DNA of 64,000 bases, taken from contig NZ_JAKFZS010000007.1 of assembly GCF_021654285.1 (NCBI RefSeq), forward strand, positions 62,001 to 126,000, given 5' to 3'. Positions within the stretch are counted from its first letter, which is position 1; every line of letters starts with the position of its first letter. The notes beneath the pieces were generated by a model. That model worked only from the letters and a program-made list of their open reading frames with translations, had not been told where the DNA came from and did no database searches. A program made the translations under genes and the position numbers. Shown piece by piece: positions 8,915 through 18,462 of this stretch. Source of the stretch: Pseudoalteromonas luteoviolacea (GTDB lineage: Bacteria > Pseudomonadota > Gammaproteobacteria > Enterobacterales > Alteromonadaceae).

Positions 8915-9699
8915 AGTGCACCACCATTACTTGCGGTAATTGCTAGTGGAAGCTGAACATATTTTGCGCTGGTGGGATTTTTTAAGATGTTAGTGAGTTC
9001 AGTTAGGTGTGCTTCAGTAAGCACAATAGACATTTGATCTTTGTGCTGCCATTTAAATATATCGTCTATGCTTTTTCCGTAACCAAGGTGCTGTTTGTTT
9101 TTTGAAATATACCAACCGTGGGCTAATCCTAGAAAAACCTGTTCAGCTAAAATAGATTCATGCTCATTTATCTGGATCAAGCCAGTATGAAAAACGACCC
9201 GCTGATCAAAATCATGAGCCTGTTTTATCAATTTGAGTGCGGCCTCTAATCTAACAGAGTTAGAATCTGCATCTAGTTTCGACAGAGTCTTTTCCCATTG
9301 TTGTTGAAGCGGGTATGGAAGCTTAGTGACAACTGATTTAAGGTACTCGGATAGAGAATTTAATTGCGTGGTTAGCTTTGCATTTGACTGTTCAAGCTTT
9401 ATCTTTTGAGAGGCGAGTAGCTCACGTTGTTCAGACACGGAAGATTGATTTTTATGATTCTTGGCAATAAGTTGTTTTAATGATGTTTGCTCTTTTGAGA
9501 GTAAAATAATTTGTTGTTCTAAGGTCTCTTTTCTTTGTTGCCATGCCGCAGTTAATGCACTTTTCTGCTTTTCAAGGTTTAACCACTGTTCAATCAGCTT
9601 TGTTTCATCATTTGCTTGTACTGAGCATGTGCTAAATAGCAGTATTATTATACTTAAACACCTTTGTTTAACGCTCAAAGGAAAAATCTGAAATGTCAT
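8911..9699 (-). CDS. DUF3450 family protein (first gene of the TonB2 operon)
   Basis: A 262-residue secreted protein: signal peptide to about residue 30 (LSIIILLFSTCSVQANDETK), then a long coiled coil at about 35-120 rich in Lys, Gln and Glu, then a globular C-terminus with EQVFLGLAHGWYISKNKQHLGYG. The last segment is the DUF3450 signature, a family that almost always precedes ExbB-ExbB-ExbD-TonB genes in marine gammaproteobacteria. The stop overlaps the next gene by four bases (ATGA). It is probably a periplasmic partner of the coiled-coil ExbB-like protein. The operon promoter must lie in 9700-9980. Confidence 0.85.
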   Translation of the reverse strand: MTFQIFPLSVKQRCLSIIILLFSTCSVQANDETKLIEQWLNLEKQKSALTAAWQQRKETLEQQIILLSKEQTSLKQLIAKNHKNQSSVSEQRELLASQKIKLEQSNAKLTTQLNSLSEYLKSVVTKLPYPLQQQWEKTLSKLDADSNSVRLEAALKLIKQAHDFDQRVVFHTGLIQINEHESILAEQVFLGLAHGWYISKNKQHLGYGKSIDDIFKWQHKDQMSIVLTEAHLTELTNILKNPTSAKYVQLPLAITASNGGAL

Positions 9700-10018
9700 A
9701 TCAAGTACTTTTTGGTTAAGTTTTGTTCGTTTTGTATATTAGGAACAATGACGTTTTTTTGTCAAACAGCCAGATTTGCTTGGATTTTTTAGTTGAAAAA
9801 TATTGAAGTGATAAGCCGCAGAATTGAATTAAATTGGTAAAAATGTTGATAGTTGAGTATTAGACACTGTGTAATGGTTGTTTATTTAAAATAAAAACTT
9901 ACTCATTATTTTTTGTGAATATGGCGTTTTTTCAATCAGAAAAATAGTATGAATGAAATATATAACAAATTGAAATGTCCATGTATTGATTAAATGGTCA
10001 ATACATGGACTGTATTAT
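9700..10018. other. Intergenic: TonB2 operon promoter region and receptor 3' end
   Basis: About 320 AT-rich bases between two minus-strand units. The part next to 9700 should hold the TonB2 operon promoter, but I see neither a convincing Fur box nor clear -10/-35 elements. The part next to 10018 contains a 13-base-pair hairpin, listed separately. No open frame with a ribosome site is present. Confidence 0.45.
9977..10010 (-). terminator. Long hairpin after the TonB-dependent receptor gene
   Basis: GTCCATGTATTGA (9977-9989) is a perfect 13-base inverted match to TCAATACATGGAC (9998-10010) with an eight-base loop. It begins eight bases past the receptor stop codon. The U-tract on the minus strand is weak, so it may combine termination with protection of the 3' end. 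Confidence 0.65.
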
Positions 10019-12553
10019 TTAAAAGCTAAAATTAATTTTTGCGTAGTAGGTCATTCCATCAAAGCCGTATGGTAAAGCCCTGAGTGGATAACGCATTGCG
10101 CCGTTGGTGATAAAGTTAAGTACTTCATCTTCGCCTAACTCGTTTGGTGTTTTATCAAAGATGTTGTCTATACCGACCGATAAATCCAAGTTGTCATTAA
10201 TTTGATATCCAAAGTTCACATCAACTAATACCGCTGACTCAACAACGCTATTTTCTTGCCAGTGATTGGTTGGCGATAAGAAGTCAGGTAGTACAATATG
10301 TTTACCCGCAAAGTAAGAGACTTCGGTTTTTCCGAAGTAATTTAAACGCAGTAGCGATGACCATTTATCCTTTTTATAGTCAAAAGTAAGCGTTGCACGT
10401 TCTTGCGGCTGTCCGTGGGTCAGGAAAGACTGAGTTTGTTCATCTAATGCGATGTCTTCGGATATGCCTTGTGGTGTATTGATTTTATCAATCGTGGTTT
10501 CATTTTTATTTGCAGCAAACGTGACTTCCAGCTCACCAGCAGCAACCTCGGTTGAGTATGAAGCGATTAAATCAATCCCTTTGGTTGTTGAATCAAGTGA
10601 GTTAGAGAAGAAATTAGCTTGCACTGCGCCAGATGCTTTAAGCGCGGCATTGGCTTCTGGGAAGTTTGTCAGCGCTTCGCTATCAATACCAATGAAACTG
10701 CCTAAATTTATACGGTCATAAATCTTGATTTGATAGAAGTCTAACGTAATGGATAGATCATTACTGGTGTCCCACGCTAAGCCTAAGTTTAAGTTGTCAG
10801 AAGACTCAAGCTTTAAGCCATCTATGCCTAAAGCACTTGGGAATGGAGAGCCAGCTGTTGCAGTGAAAGAAGTCGCAAGTGAACCGTCACCACCTAAACT
10901 TGTTGTAAATGCACTATAACCAGCTTGTTGTAAAGACGGTGCTCTAAACCCTGTTGATGCAGCTGCTCTAACAGCAAAGTCTTCAGTGACTTCATAGCGT
11001 GTAGCGAGCTTCCAAATGGTTTCGTCTCCAGAATCCGAGACATCTTCGTATCTGAGTGCACCACTTACTAACCAATACTCGTTCAGTAGCGTTTCTGCTT
11101 CAACATAAATCGCATGGCTAGAGCGGTCAGCTTTGTTAGCGGCATCTGGTCTCAAACCTTGGTAAGCTTGGAATCCACAGTCAGCAAATACTCTTGAGTC
11201 TATCACTGATGGGAATGAGCTCGAAGCATTTGACGCGCCACATGCGTAAGATGAGACTTCACCTGGTACAATTTCGTAATTTTCTTTACGATATTCCGCA
11301 CCAATTGAAATGTAGATTGGCTCCGCATCACCGCGCTCAATTACGCCATTTACGTCAAAATTTGTTGTCCACTGGTCAAACCTAAAGCCACCAGAATATC
11401 CACCGTGAGGCCCTGCATTATCTCTGATCTGTTCGTCGCTCGCGTTGGGGTTATTAGCTAAGTACTCAGCTGCAAAGGAGGCGTTGATCGTGTTCGACGA
11501 CGAGTAATCGTACTTGTTTTGGCCATATACATTAGAAAAGTCAAAACTCCAATCTGGATTGATATCTCCTTTAAGGCCAACGGCAAAAGACATGTCATCC
11601 GCTTCGTTATCTATACGAGGTAAAAAGCCGTCAGGGTATACCTGAGGAACGTTACGCTCTGCTTTGTTAAAATCACGATAAAAACCATTACCAAATGCCG
11701 TTCTGTTAGAGTATCCGCCAAATGAATACAGCTCTTTATCACCAACAGGCAGTGCGGCGTTAAAAAAGATTGAGGTGAACTCACTGTCAGAGTTGCCTTG
11801 TCGCCATCTCACCGTATCGGATAATTCACCTGCTGGGATTGTCGATGAGCCACCAGTATCGCGCTCAGCGCGGTTAGTGCCTTCAGCATCTCTATATTCT
11901 AATGATAAGTTGACAAAGCCACCTTCATTACCAATATCAAAGCCTCTGTTTAACCCAAATGCATACGTATCGCCATCACCTTCGCCGGTCGCACTGCCTT
12001 GGAAAAAGCCCGTTGTTACGCCAGTTGTATCATTTAAAGATAAGTTAATTACGCCAGCGATAGCGTCTGAGCCATATCGAGCTGCGGCCCCATCTCGCAG
12101 GATCTCAACATTTTTAAGTGCCATCATTGGAATTGAGTTCATATCTGTGCCGGCAGCGCCTGCACCGACTGTTCCCGTTAGACCAAAAATGGCTTGAGTG
12201 TGTCTTCTTTTACCGTTAATAAGTACTAATGTTTGGTCTGGTTGTAATCCCCTAAGTGTTGCCGGGCGGAATAAGTCAGAGCCATCTGATACTTGCGTTC
12301 TACTAAAGTTAAATGAGGGCGCAATTGACTGTAAGCTTTGCCCAAGCTCTGTGTAGCCCCCTTTGTTAAGCTGCTCAGTATCAAGAATATCAATGGGTGA
12401 TGTTGATTCAGTTGCCGTGCGGTTTGAAACTTTTGACCCTAATACTGAGATGGTTTCGATTTTTGTGTCTGTTGATTCTGCTTGAAGCGCGAAAGATGCT
12501 GTGCTTGCTAACAGGGCAAGCGCGATTGGTGATAGTTTGAGAGATCCTGTCAT
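10019..12553 (-). CDS. TonB-dependent outer-membrane receptor
   Basis: An 844-residue receptor. A Sec signal peptide (residues about 1-25, ending FALQAES) is followed by a TonB-box-like stretch (ETISVLGS), the plug domain at about 50-170 (SPIDILDTEQLNKGGYTELG; LRGLQPDQTLVLINGKRRH; NVEILRDGAAARYGSDAIAG) and a 22-strand-type barrel to the end, closing with a phenylalanine (YYAKINFSF). The ligand cannot be read from the sequence. No Fur box is visible upstream, so iron control is not supported. The nearest regulator is the LysR gene immediately upstream on the same strand. The TonB2 operon downstream is a likely energy source, which is inference from proximity. Confidence 0.93.
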   Translation of the reverse strand: MTGSLKLSPIALALLASTASFALQAESTDTKIETISVLGSKVSNRTATESTSPIDILDTEQLNKGGYTELGQSLQSIAPSFNFSRTQVSDGSDLFRPATLRGLQPDQTLVLINGKRRHTQAIFGLTGTVGAGAAGTDMNSIPMMALKNVEILRDGAAARYGSDAIAGVINLSLNDTTGVTTGFFQGSATGEGDGDTYAFGLNRGFDIGNEGGFVNLSLEYRDAEGTNRAERDTGGSSTIPAGELSDTVRWRQGNSDSEFTSIFFNAALPVGDKELYSFGGYSNRTAFGNGFYRDFNKAERNVPQVYPDGFLPRIDNEADDMSFAVGLKGDINPDWSFDFSNVYGQNKYDYSSSNTINASFAAEYLANNPNASDEQIRDNAGPHGGYSGGFRFDQWTTNFDVNGVIERGDAEPIYISIGAEYRKENYEIVPGEVSSYACGASNASSSFPSVIDSRVFADCGFQAYQGLRPDAANKADRSSHAIYVEAETLLNEYWLVSGALRYEDVSDSGDETIWKLATRYEVTEDFAVRAAASTGFRAPSLQQAGYSAFTTSLGGDGSLATSFTATAGSPFPSALGIDGLKLESSDNLNLGLAWDTSNDLSITLDFYQIKIYDRINLGSFIGIDSEALTNFPEANAALKASGAVQANFFSNSLDSTTKGIDLIASYSTEVAAGELEVTFAANKNETTIDKINTPQGISEDIALDEQTQSFLTHGQPQERATLTFDYKKDKWSSLLRLNYFGKTEVSYFAGKHIVLPDFLSPTNHWQENSVVESAVLVDVNFGYQINDNLDLSVGIDNIFDKTPNELGEDEVLNFITNGAMRYPLRALPYGFDGMTYYAKINFSF

Positions 12554-12675
12554 AACTTACTACTCTATATTTTTATTTGTTTTAAAGGCTTAGCCTAAGT
12601 TCAAGTTGTCATAAAAAAATCTCAAGCGCAACAGTTTTGTATCTATAATGTAAACTTTATGGTGTTTTTCATTGT

Positions 12676-13596
12676 TTAGTCTGATTGTGTTGCGATTGCT
12701 GCAATCTCATGAAGTGTGTTTTTTAGCCAGCTCAGACCTGGGTCTAAATTGAAAGCTCGGTACCACGCCATATACAAGCGATAAGGTGGTAAAGAGATTG
12801 GTGGAGAATAAATATTAACTAGCACCTTGTCATTAGGCGAAATAGATAGCGTTGGAACCGTTGCTATCAAGTCACTAGTTGCTACTAAGTTGACAGCCTG
12901 CATAAGGTGGGGGGTGATGGCTGCTATGTGTCTTTTTGTATTAATTTTATTCAACTCAATATCTAAGCTACCATATTCTTGTCCCCAAGGTGATATCAAA
13001 ATGTGGTGTGCTTGCAAATAACAAGCAAGTGAGAGTTCGTCGTTAATGAGTGAATGATTTTTACGTGCAATTACGCGGTAATCGCCGCTCAATAACATTT
13101 TATATTCAATATCGGCGCCAAGGTCATCAGCGTGATTGAAGGTTAAAACGAGATCGATTTCATTGACTGCCAAAGCACCGTGAGGCAACTGTGATTCCAA
13201 ATCTACCACTTTAATTTTTATGTTTGAGCGTGAGGCGCAAAGCTTGGCAATTAGAGGGTATACAAAAAGCTTAGTTATGAAATCAGTGGTAGCTATAGTG
13301 AATTGTCGCTCTGAGGTTGCGACATCGAATTTATCTAAACTATTGGCTACTTGGTTAAGCAATGCCACACCTTGCTGAGCAAGCGGCTGGATCATGAGTG
13401 CTTTTTTTGTTGGTTTCATCTCACCTTGTTGGCGCACAAATAAGGGATCATCAAATGCAACTCTGAGGCGCTTTAACGCATGGCTCATAGCTGACTGGCT
13501 TAAGTTGAGTAACTCAGAAGCGCCTGACACACTGCGAGTTTGGTATAAGGCGTCTAAAACAAGCCATAAGTTTTGGTCAAATTGTCTTAAGTTCAT
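12676..13596 (-). CDS. LysR-family transcriptional regulator
   Basis: A 306-residue LysR regulator. The N-terminal winged helix-turn-helix is at about residues 4-64 (LWLVLDALYQTRSVSGASEL, LNLSQSAMSHALKRLRVAFD, DPLFVRQQGEMKPTKKA), and the effector-binding domain follows from about 90. The start is the ATG giving MNLRQFDQNLW, the usual LysR beginning. It is divergent from the cupin gene at 13694 with a 97-base shared control region, the classical LysR arrangement, and is 122 bases upstream of the TonB-dependent receptor gene on the same strand. Both are candidate targets; the ligand is unknown. Confidence 0.93.
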   Translation of the reverse strand: MNLRQFDQNLWLVLDALYQTRSVSGASELLNLSQSAMSHALKRLRVAFDDPLFVRQQGEMKPTKKALMIQPLAQQGVALLNQVANSLDKFDVATSERQFTIATTDFITKLFVYPLIAKLCASRSNIKIKVVDLESQLPHGALAVNEIDLVLTFNHADDLGADIEYKMLLSGDYRVIARKNHSLINDELSLACYLQAHHILISPWGQEYGSLDIELNKINTKRHIAAITPHLMQAVNLVATSDLIATVPTLSISPNDKVLVNIYSPPISLPPYRLYMAWYRAFNLDPGLSWLKNTLHEIAAIATQSD

Positions 13597-13626
13597 AACT
13601 ATGCATGTTGTTCATATCAATCTGAA

Positions 13627-13638
13627 AAATGTACATTT
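13627..13638. promoter_or_regulatory. Palindrome in the divergent LysR/cupin control region
   Basis: AAATGTACATTT is a perfect 12-base palindrome about 30 bases upstream of the LysR start and 56 bases upstream of the cupin start. It is flanked by a looser inverted pair (CATATCAA and TTGATTCATG). A LysR operator is the natural reading, although LysR boxes normally follow T-N11-A, so this is only a candidate. Confidence 0.35.
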
Positions 13639-13693
13639 GATTCATGCTTGTTGGCAACATATTCTTGGTGAAAAGCAATAAAGGGGGTAAGTG

Positions 13694-14062
13694 ATGAAGA
13701 ACTCAAATGTAATTAATTTTGCGCAAAAGTTGTCATTATTTGATGATTATTGGTCACCCAAAGTGGTGGCGCAAATGAACGACTATCAACTTAAACTTGT
13801 GAAAGTCTCTGGTGAATTTACTTGGCATCAACATGACGATACGGATGAGGTGTTTATCGTCATAGAAGGGGAGCTGGATATTCATTTTAGAGATAGAGTT
13901 GAGCATTTAAGCCGTGGCGAAATGTACGTTGTGGAAAAAGGCGAAGAGCACAAGCCTGTGGCATCGCAGGAGTGCCATATCTTGATTATTGAACCTAAAG
14001 GAGTAATTAATACAGGAGATGCCGGAGGTGAATTAACTGCGGACAATGATGTCTGGATATAA
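13694..14062 (+). CDS. Single-domain cupin protein
   Basis: A 122-residue cupin. The first metal-binding motif is [20 protein letters not shown] (His, His, Glu in the G(X)5HXH(X)3-4E(X)6G pattern) and the second is [16 protein letters not shown] (the P(X)2G-like turn and His). This suggests a metal-binding small barrel acting as a mannose-6-phosphate-isomerase-like or storage-type cupin; the substrate is unknown. The start ATG at 13694 follows GGGGG at 13683-13687 with the proper gap; the GTG three bases upstream is in frame but less well placed. It is divergent from the LysR gene and probably controlled by it. Confidence 0.88.
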   Translation: MKNSNVINFAQKLSLFDDYWSPKVVAQMNDYQLKLVKVSGEFTWHQHDDTDEVFIVIEGELDIHFRDRVEHLSRGEMYVVEKGEEHKPVASQECHILIIEPKGVINTGDAGGELTADNDVWI

Positions 14063-14244
14063 TAAACAAGTTGAAATAGCACGTATAAACATGCATTTTC
14101 ACTGCTGTTTTAAACTATTTACAGCCTAAATTGGTGATTTTATCTCTACTAACTAAACTGTCTAAATAGAGTTTTGATAGTTTCCACCAAAGCATAAAAC
14201 AAAGCTTGTGTAGGTTTTATGTGTTAGTAGAGGCTGGGTCTGGC

Positions 14245-16269
14245 ATGCTTAGACGGTTATCAATTAAACAGAAAATTATCATGGGTTTTGGCGCGATTGG
14301 TGGCTTATTGATCATCGCATGCACACTGGCTTATATTGCGCTATCTCACATCAGCGATTCAAACAAGCAAGTGCGTGAAGTGACGCTGCCCAGTCAACAT
14401 GCGGTGGAAGCGCTCAAGTTGCAAGAATTAAGGTTGGCAATGCAAGTAGCTCAAACCTTCAATATGCAAACGCACGATGAAGTGACCAATGCCTCTTCTC
14501 AAATTCAATCCACTTTAGTGCAAAGGCATGAACTGACGAATCAATTAAACTCAAAATTAGCTCATGCACCTGAATTAAAAGCCTTGCTCGTAAAAACTGA
14601 AAAGAATATGTCTAAGCTCGAGCAAGCGGTAAATGATATGTTGTCGCTTAAATTATCGTTGATTGAAACCCAAAACAGCCTTGACTTAACGCTTCAAAAG
14701 TTGATAGGCAACAGACAAAAAGCCAGTGACGCCATGTTAAGCATTGAGTTAGTTGAAAATGCGCCACAAGTGCAATTAGAAGAGATGATAGGGACGGGGT
14801 TTCGTATCGATGATGCACTGTTCACCCTAGACAATAACATACAGCAAATTATTAACTTGCCAAAAGAAAAAATAGAATCGCACATAAGCGACGTGTCTTT
14901 CATCATCAAGGACATTGAAAATAATTTCGTTTTTTTGCAGCGTCAATCACAAGGGGTAGATATTGGCGGGGTGTTTTCTGAGTTTAGTGCAGCGTTAAAA
15001 TTACTCAATCAGTTGTTAATCAACCCAGGTGAAGCCTATGATTTGCTGAATGAGAGGGCGAGGCTTGAAGCAGACGTGGTGGTGAAGTACCGAGAGGCTG
15101 AAAGTTACTCTCAAAGCGTGCTTAATTCACTCAGTAAAATGAGAGATAAAACCAAGCTGTCTTTAACTATGTCGCAGCAATCCACTGAGGAGCTAATTAA
15201 GAATGCTAAAACGGGTAGTATCTTAGTGGTTTTAACTCTGGTTGGGCTCGCAATTATTATTGCGACATCGACTAGCAGGGCAATGTTGATACCCTTGTTA
15301 TCAGTTAATAAAGTATTGAATTACCTCGCTGTTGGTGACTTTTCCCTTGATATCAAAAAACGTAGTGACGATGAATTTGGCAACTTGGTCGATAACATCA
15401 AAAAAGTACAAACGAGTTTGAGTGATCTTCTTCATGACATCAACCTTAAAATCAGTGAGTTGAACGCATTTTCTGAGAAGTCATTACAAGAAAATAATGG
15501 CCTTGCAGGGCGCTCTTCATCCCAAATGGCTCGCATGGACGATGCGACGAATTTGGCGCAAGCGGTTTCTAAATCCGCTGTGCAAGTTTCACTGAGCGCG
15601 AAGCAAAGCTTGGATAGTCTGATGCAGGCCAATGAGTTTGGCGCACAGGCCTCGAATGTGGTGGTAGACAATCAATCTCATATTCAGTCGCTAGAAAATA
15701 AAATGAATCAGGCTGTTGAAGTCATGTCTAGCTTAAGTGAACACAGCGATAACATAGGATCTATTTTAGATACAATCGTCTCGATTGCAGAGCAGACTAA
15801 TTTACTAGCTTTAAATGCAGCAATAGAAGCGGCAAGAGCTGGTGAACAGGGAAGGGGGTTTGCAGTGGTTGCAGACGAAGTTCGCACTTTGGCTTCAAGG
15901 ACGCAGGATTCAACGGAAGAGATCAATAAGATGATTTCATCTTTACAACATGATACAAAACGCGCAGCCGAGATCATTAATAGCGGGCAGGCAGATGTAT
16001 CGGAGTGTGTAGCGCAAATAAAAGTGCTAGCAATGGATATTGATCAGATAAGTAATTCGTTGGTAGAAGTTAATGGCTTGAGTAAGCAAGTGGCTGAATA
16101 TGCGCACTTGCAAGAAGAAGATTGCCAGCGTATCGAAACAGTGATGTTGGAAGCTAAAGAAGTGGCAAGCTGCAATGTGTCATCGACAAAAGCGTTGGCA
16201 AAAGACGCTGAGTCTTTAACGAATTTAGCGCGGTTTTTAGCTCAGCTGGTGGCGCGGTTTAAGTTGTAA
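14245..16269 (+). CDS. Methyl-accepting chemotaxis protein
   Basis: A 674-residue chemoreceptor. The first membrane helix is at about residues 11-34 (IIMGFGAIGGLLIIACTLAY), a large periplasmic helical sensor runs to about 320, the second helix is at about 322-345 (SILVVLTLVGLAIIIAT), then a HAMP domain (AVGDFSLDIKKRSDDEFGNL) and the signalling domain with the conserved hairpin tip EQTNLLALNAAIEAARAGEQ and GRGFAVVADEVRTLA. I start at ATG 14245 (MLRRLSIKQKI), the usual MCP opening; the open frame extends upstream to a TTG at 14206 without better support. The stimulus is unknown. It is monocistronic and convergent with the TOMM operon. Confidence 0.95.
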   Translation: MLRRLSIKQKIIMGFGAIGGLLIIACTLAYIALSHISDSNKQVREVTLPSQHAVEALKLQELRLAMQVAQTFNMQTHDEVTNASSQIQSTLVQRHELTNQLNSKLAHAPELKALLVKTEKNMSKLEQAVNDMLSLKLSLIETQNSLDLTLQKLIGNRQKASDAMLSIELVENAPQVQLEEMIGTGFRIDDALFTLDNNIQQIINLPKEKIESHISDVSFIIKDIENNFVFLQRQSQGVDIGGVFSEFSAALKLLNQLLINPGEAYDLLNERARLEADVVVKYREAESYSQSVLNSLSKMRDKTKLSLTMSQQSTEELIKNAKTGSILVVLTLVGLAIIIATSTSRAMLIPLLSVNKVLNYLAVGDFSLDIKKRSDDEFGNLVDNIKKVQTSLSDLLHDINLKISELNAFSEKSLQENNGLAGRSSSQMARMDDATNLAQAVSKSAVQVSLSAKQSLDSLMQANEFGAQASNVVVDNQSHIQSLENKMNQAVEVMSSLSEHSDNIGSILDTIVSIAEQTNLLALNAAIEAARAGEQGRGFAVVADEVRTLASRTQDSTEEINKMISSLQHDTKRAAEIINSGQADVSECVAQIKVLAMDIDQISNSLVEVNGLSKQVAEYAHLQEEDCQRIETVMLEAKEVASCNVSSTKALAKDAESLTNLARFLAQLVARFKL

Positions 16270-16334
16270 CACCGCTGAGTGGTTTGAGTGAGATTTAACT
16301 GCTAAGACTGTGTGTCTATTAATTAGAATTGAAT

Positions 16335-16364
16335 AGAAGGCACTTGCACCAGCGAGTGCCTTCT
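16335..16364. terminator. Bidirectional hairpin between the chemoreceptor and the TOMM operon
   Basis: AGAAGGCACT (16335-16344) pairs perfectly with AGTGCCTTCT (16355-16364) across a ten-base loop. It lies between two convergent units, six bases past the YcaO stop. The U-tracts are weak on both sides. Confidence 0.65.
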
Positions 16365-16369
16365 AGCGT

Positions 16370-18460
16370 TTAAATGTAGAGGCCTTGTTGGTTAATTGTA
16401 TTTTCATTTAATTGCTCGTCTCGCAAGCCAAGTTTAACCGGCGTACTATACAGCCTTTGATTACCTAGCTGAGGCCATATATGGCAAAGACCAGGTACAA
16501 ACACTTTCGCTGTTTTGATTGGGAGCCCTTCCCTTGAATAGTTTAATACTAAAGTGTCAAAGCCCAAAGATTTTAAATGTCCAACAATCGACTCGATGTC
16601 TTGTTTTAAATCGCCGGTGTCTTTCAATTTTACAGGTCTGTTTTTTACATCAATGTGAGGGTAAAGATAATTCCCTTTTTGAACAGCATCAAAGTCAAAT
16701 GGAGCTGCATTTTGATCACGAATTGGGATTAATTGACATAACTCGGTAAGTGCTCGTTGGGCTGCCATTATTGGATTTAAATGACATCCAAACCCAAAAA
16801 TGTATCCATCATTATCCTTGTGCTTACCGATAGCAGCCATAACTGGTATACCGATATCAGACGTGATGTTTAATACCCAATAATCGTGTGTTCTAGATAG
16901 ACTATCGTTCAACTTAGTTAGATAAACAGGGTCTATGTTTGATAATTCAAATACTGGACAAATTAATTTATTATACCACCATATGGCGGTTGCATCTCGC
17001 TCAATAAGTTCAAACAAGGCCTGTAAAATAGCTTCTTCCAGGTTGTTACCAGCAGCACATCCATTTGAATTCCATTTGCCGAATTTTTCGTCTTCAAAAG
17101 GAGTGTTTGCGAAGCAATTAACAGTAGGTACATACATGGTCTTTTGGCATGATAACGACCAAACAGCTTGCCAATGTATTGCCTCACCTGAGTACCGTTC
17201 AACAGCTTGTTTACGTTGTGCCTCTGGACTATGGGGATCAGAAAATGATTCGTATTGGCTAGTACTATATGCACAGAGTGATTGAAAAGTGTAGCTGGGA
17301 GCTGATAATTGATCCTGCTTAGCATAAATGCTGTGCTCTTTCCCTGTATACTGCGCATTTCTTCTTTCTATGGCTTCACATAATGCACTTGCACGAGACT
17401 GCTCTGGTGATACCCCTTTACCGAGGCATACTTGAACAAAGCTATTTTCACTGACTTTATCAAGAGCGTTTGGTTGAGGGGTTTTATAGAAGGCTGTTCT
17501 GAAAATTTTAATAGGTTGATTGAGAGTTTCTTCTACCGGTTCGCAGTGCGTGATCACTCCGGTTATGGGACTAATAAATGGTTTTATTTTATCAAGTGTC
17601 TCGTTTACAGGTGCTGTTCTTGAGCCTCCATCATTAGAGTAATAAGCTTTTTGCTCTGTAAGAATTATTTCATTACTGGCAGCAGATAAAGCTTCTATGT
17701 GTTCTAAGTCTGCGAAGTCGTGCTTTTGAATTTTTCCTGTGTTTAAAGAAATCTCTGTTAAAGTATGTCGACAGTTTAACGCTATTGACTTTAATTTATG
17801 ATAGTGAAGCGCTAATTTTTCAAGGTATTTTTCGTAGCCCAAAAAGTGCGTAGGGCTGCGATAGTAAGTGGATAACTGAATCATCTCGACAGCCTGTAAA
17901 ACAGGTTTATTTGCCTTAAGCCTTGTTATAAGTAAATCAAAATCATTAATTGAAAAGATTCTTGATGTACACCACATATGCTGATTTTTTAAAATGACTA
18001 TTCTACAAGATTCATGATTAATTAATTTTTGAACTGTAATGTCTCGTAATTTAGAGGCAAAAAAGTCATAACAAACAATTATCTTCTCATTTTCAAAAAT
18101 ATTTTCAAGAAGGTTAGTAAATCCAGCAACATTCATCTTCTGGGAATAAATTATTGTGACATTTCCAACTTCATTGAAATCAAAAATGTTATATTCAATT
18201 TCGCTAGATTGGCCTAGTGCTAAAAACTTTCCCGAATTTAAAAAATGCTTTACTAAATATAAAAATAAGCTGTTTTTTTCAATGCTATCACTAAATTTAC
18301 AAATATCAGCTAAAGTCTTTTTTCCATCTATTTTATTAAATAACGGAAAATCGTTAGCAGACAGAAAGAGCTCCTCGGCTTCATCTATCAGAAGCAAATC
18401 ACCATTTTTAAGCAGTCGAACATCGTAAGATGGTTTCCAAGATACAATTTCATTAATCAT
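16370..18460 (-). CDS. RRE-YcaO fusion cyclodehydratase of a TOMM-type RiPP cluster
   Basis: A 696-residue protein that should form thiazoline or (methyl)oxazoline rings on the precursor by ATP-driven backbone activation. Residues about 8-82 resemble the PqqD-like RiPP recognition element (KNGDLLLIDEAEELFLSAND then DGKKTLADICKF), a leader-binding winged helix. A middle region (about 85-280) corresponds to the docking scaffold of fused TOMM cyclodehydratases. The YcaO domain fills about 285-696, with ATP/Mg-binding motifs SRASALCEAIERR (355-367) and the stretch 465-490 that contains SNGCAAG and ELIERDA. Missing: the proline-rich PxPxP tail common in azoline-forming YcaO proteins; this one ends NQQGLYI. 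Last gene of the five-gene operon, two bases after the amidohydrolase. Confidence 0.9.
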   Translation of the reverse strand: MINEIVSWKPSYDVRLLKNGDLLLIDEAEELFLSANDFPLFNKIDGKKTLADICKFSDSIEKNSLFLYLVKHFLNSGKFLALGQSSEIEYNIFDFNEVGNVTIIYSQKMNVAGFTNLLENIFENEKIIVCYDFFASKLRDITVQKLINHESCRIVILKNQHMWCTSRIFSINDFDLLITRLKANKPVLQAVEMIQLSTYYRSPTHFLGYEKYLEKLALHYHKLKSIALNCRHTLTEISLNTGKIQKHDFADLEHIEALSAASNEIILTEQKAYYSNDGGSRTAPVNETLDKIKPFISPITGVITHCEPVEETLNQPIKIFRTAFYKTPQPNALDKVSENSFVQVCLGKGVSPEQSRASALCEAIERRNAQYTGKEHSIYAKQDQLSAPSYTFQSLCAYSTSQYESFSDPHSPEAQRKQAVERYSGEAIHWQAVWSLSCQKTMYVPTVNCFANTPFEDEKFGKWNSNGCAAGNNLEEAILQALFELIERDATAIWWYNKLICPVFELSNIDPVYLTKLNDSLSRTHDYWVLNITSDIGIPVMAAIGKHKDNDGYIFGFGCHLNPIMAAQRALTELCQLIPIRDQNAAPFDFDAVQKGNYLYPHIDVKNRPVKLKDTGDLKQDIESIVGHLKSLGFDTLVLNYSREGLPIKTAKVFVPGLCHIWPQLGNQRLYSTPVKLGLRDEQLNENTINQQGLYI

Positions 18461-18462
18461 TA

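Noticed and set aside
12554..12675. Fur box upstream of the TonB-dependent receptor
   Set aside because: No sequence resembling the GATAAT-based 19-base inverted repeat is present.
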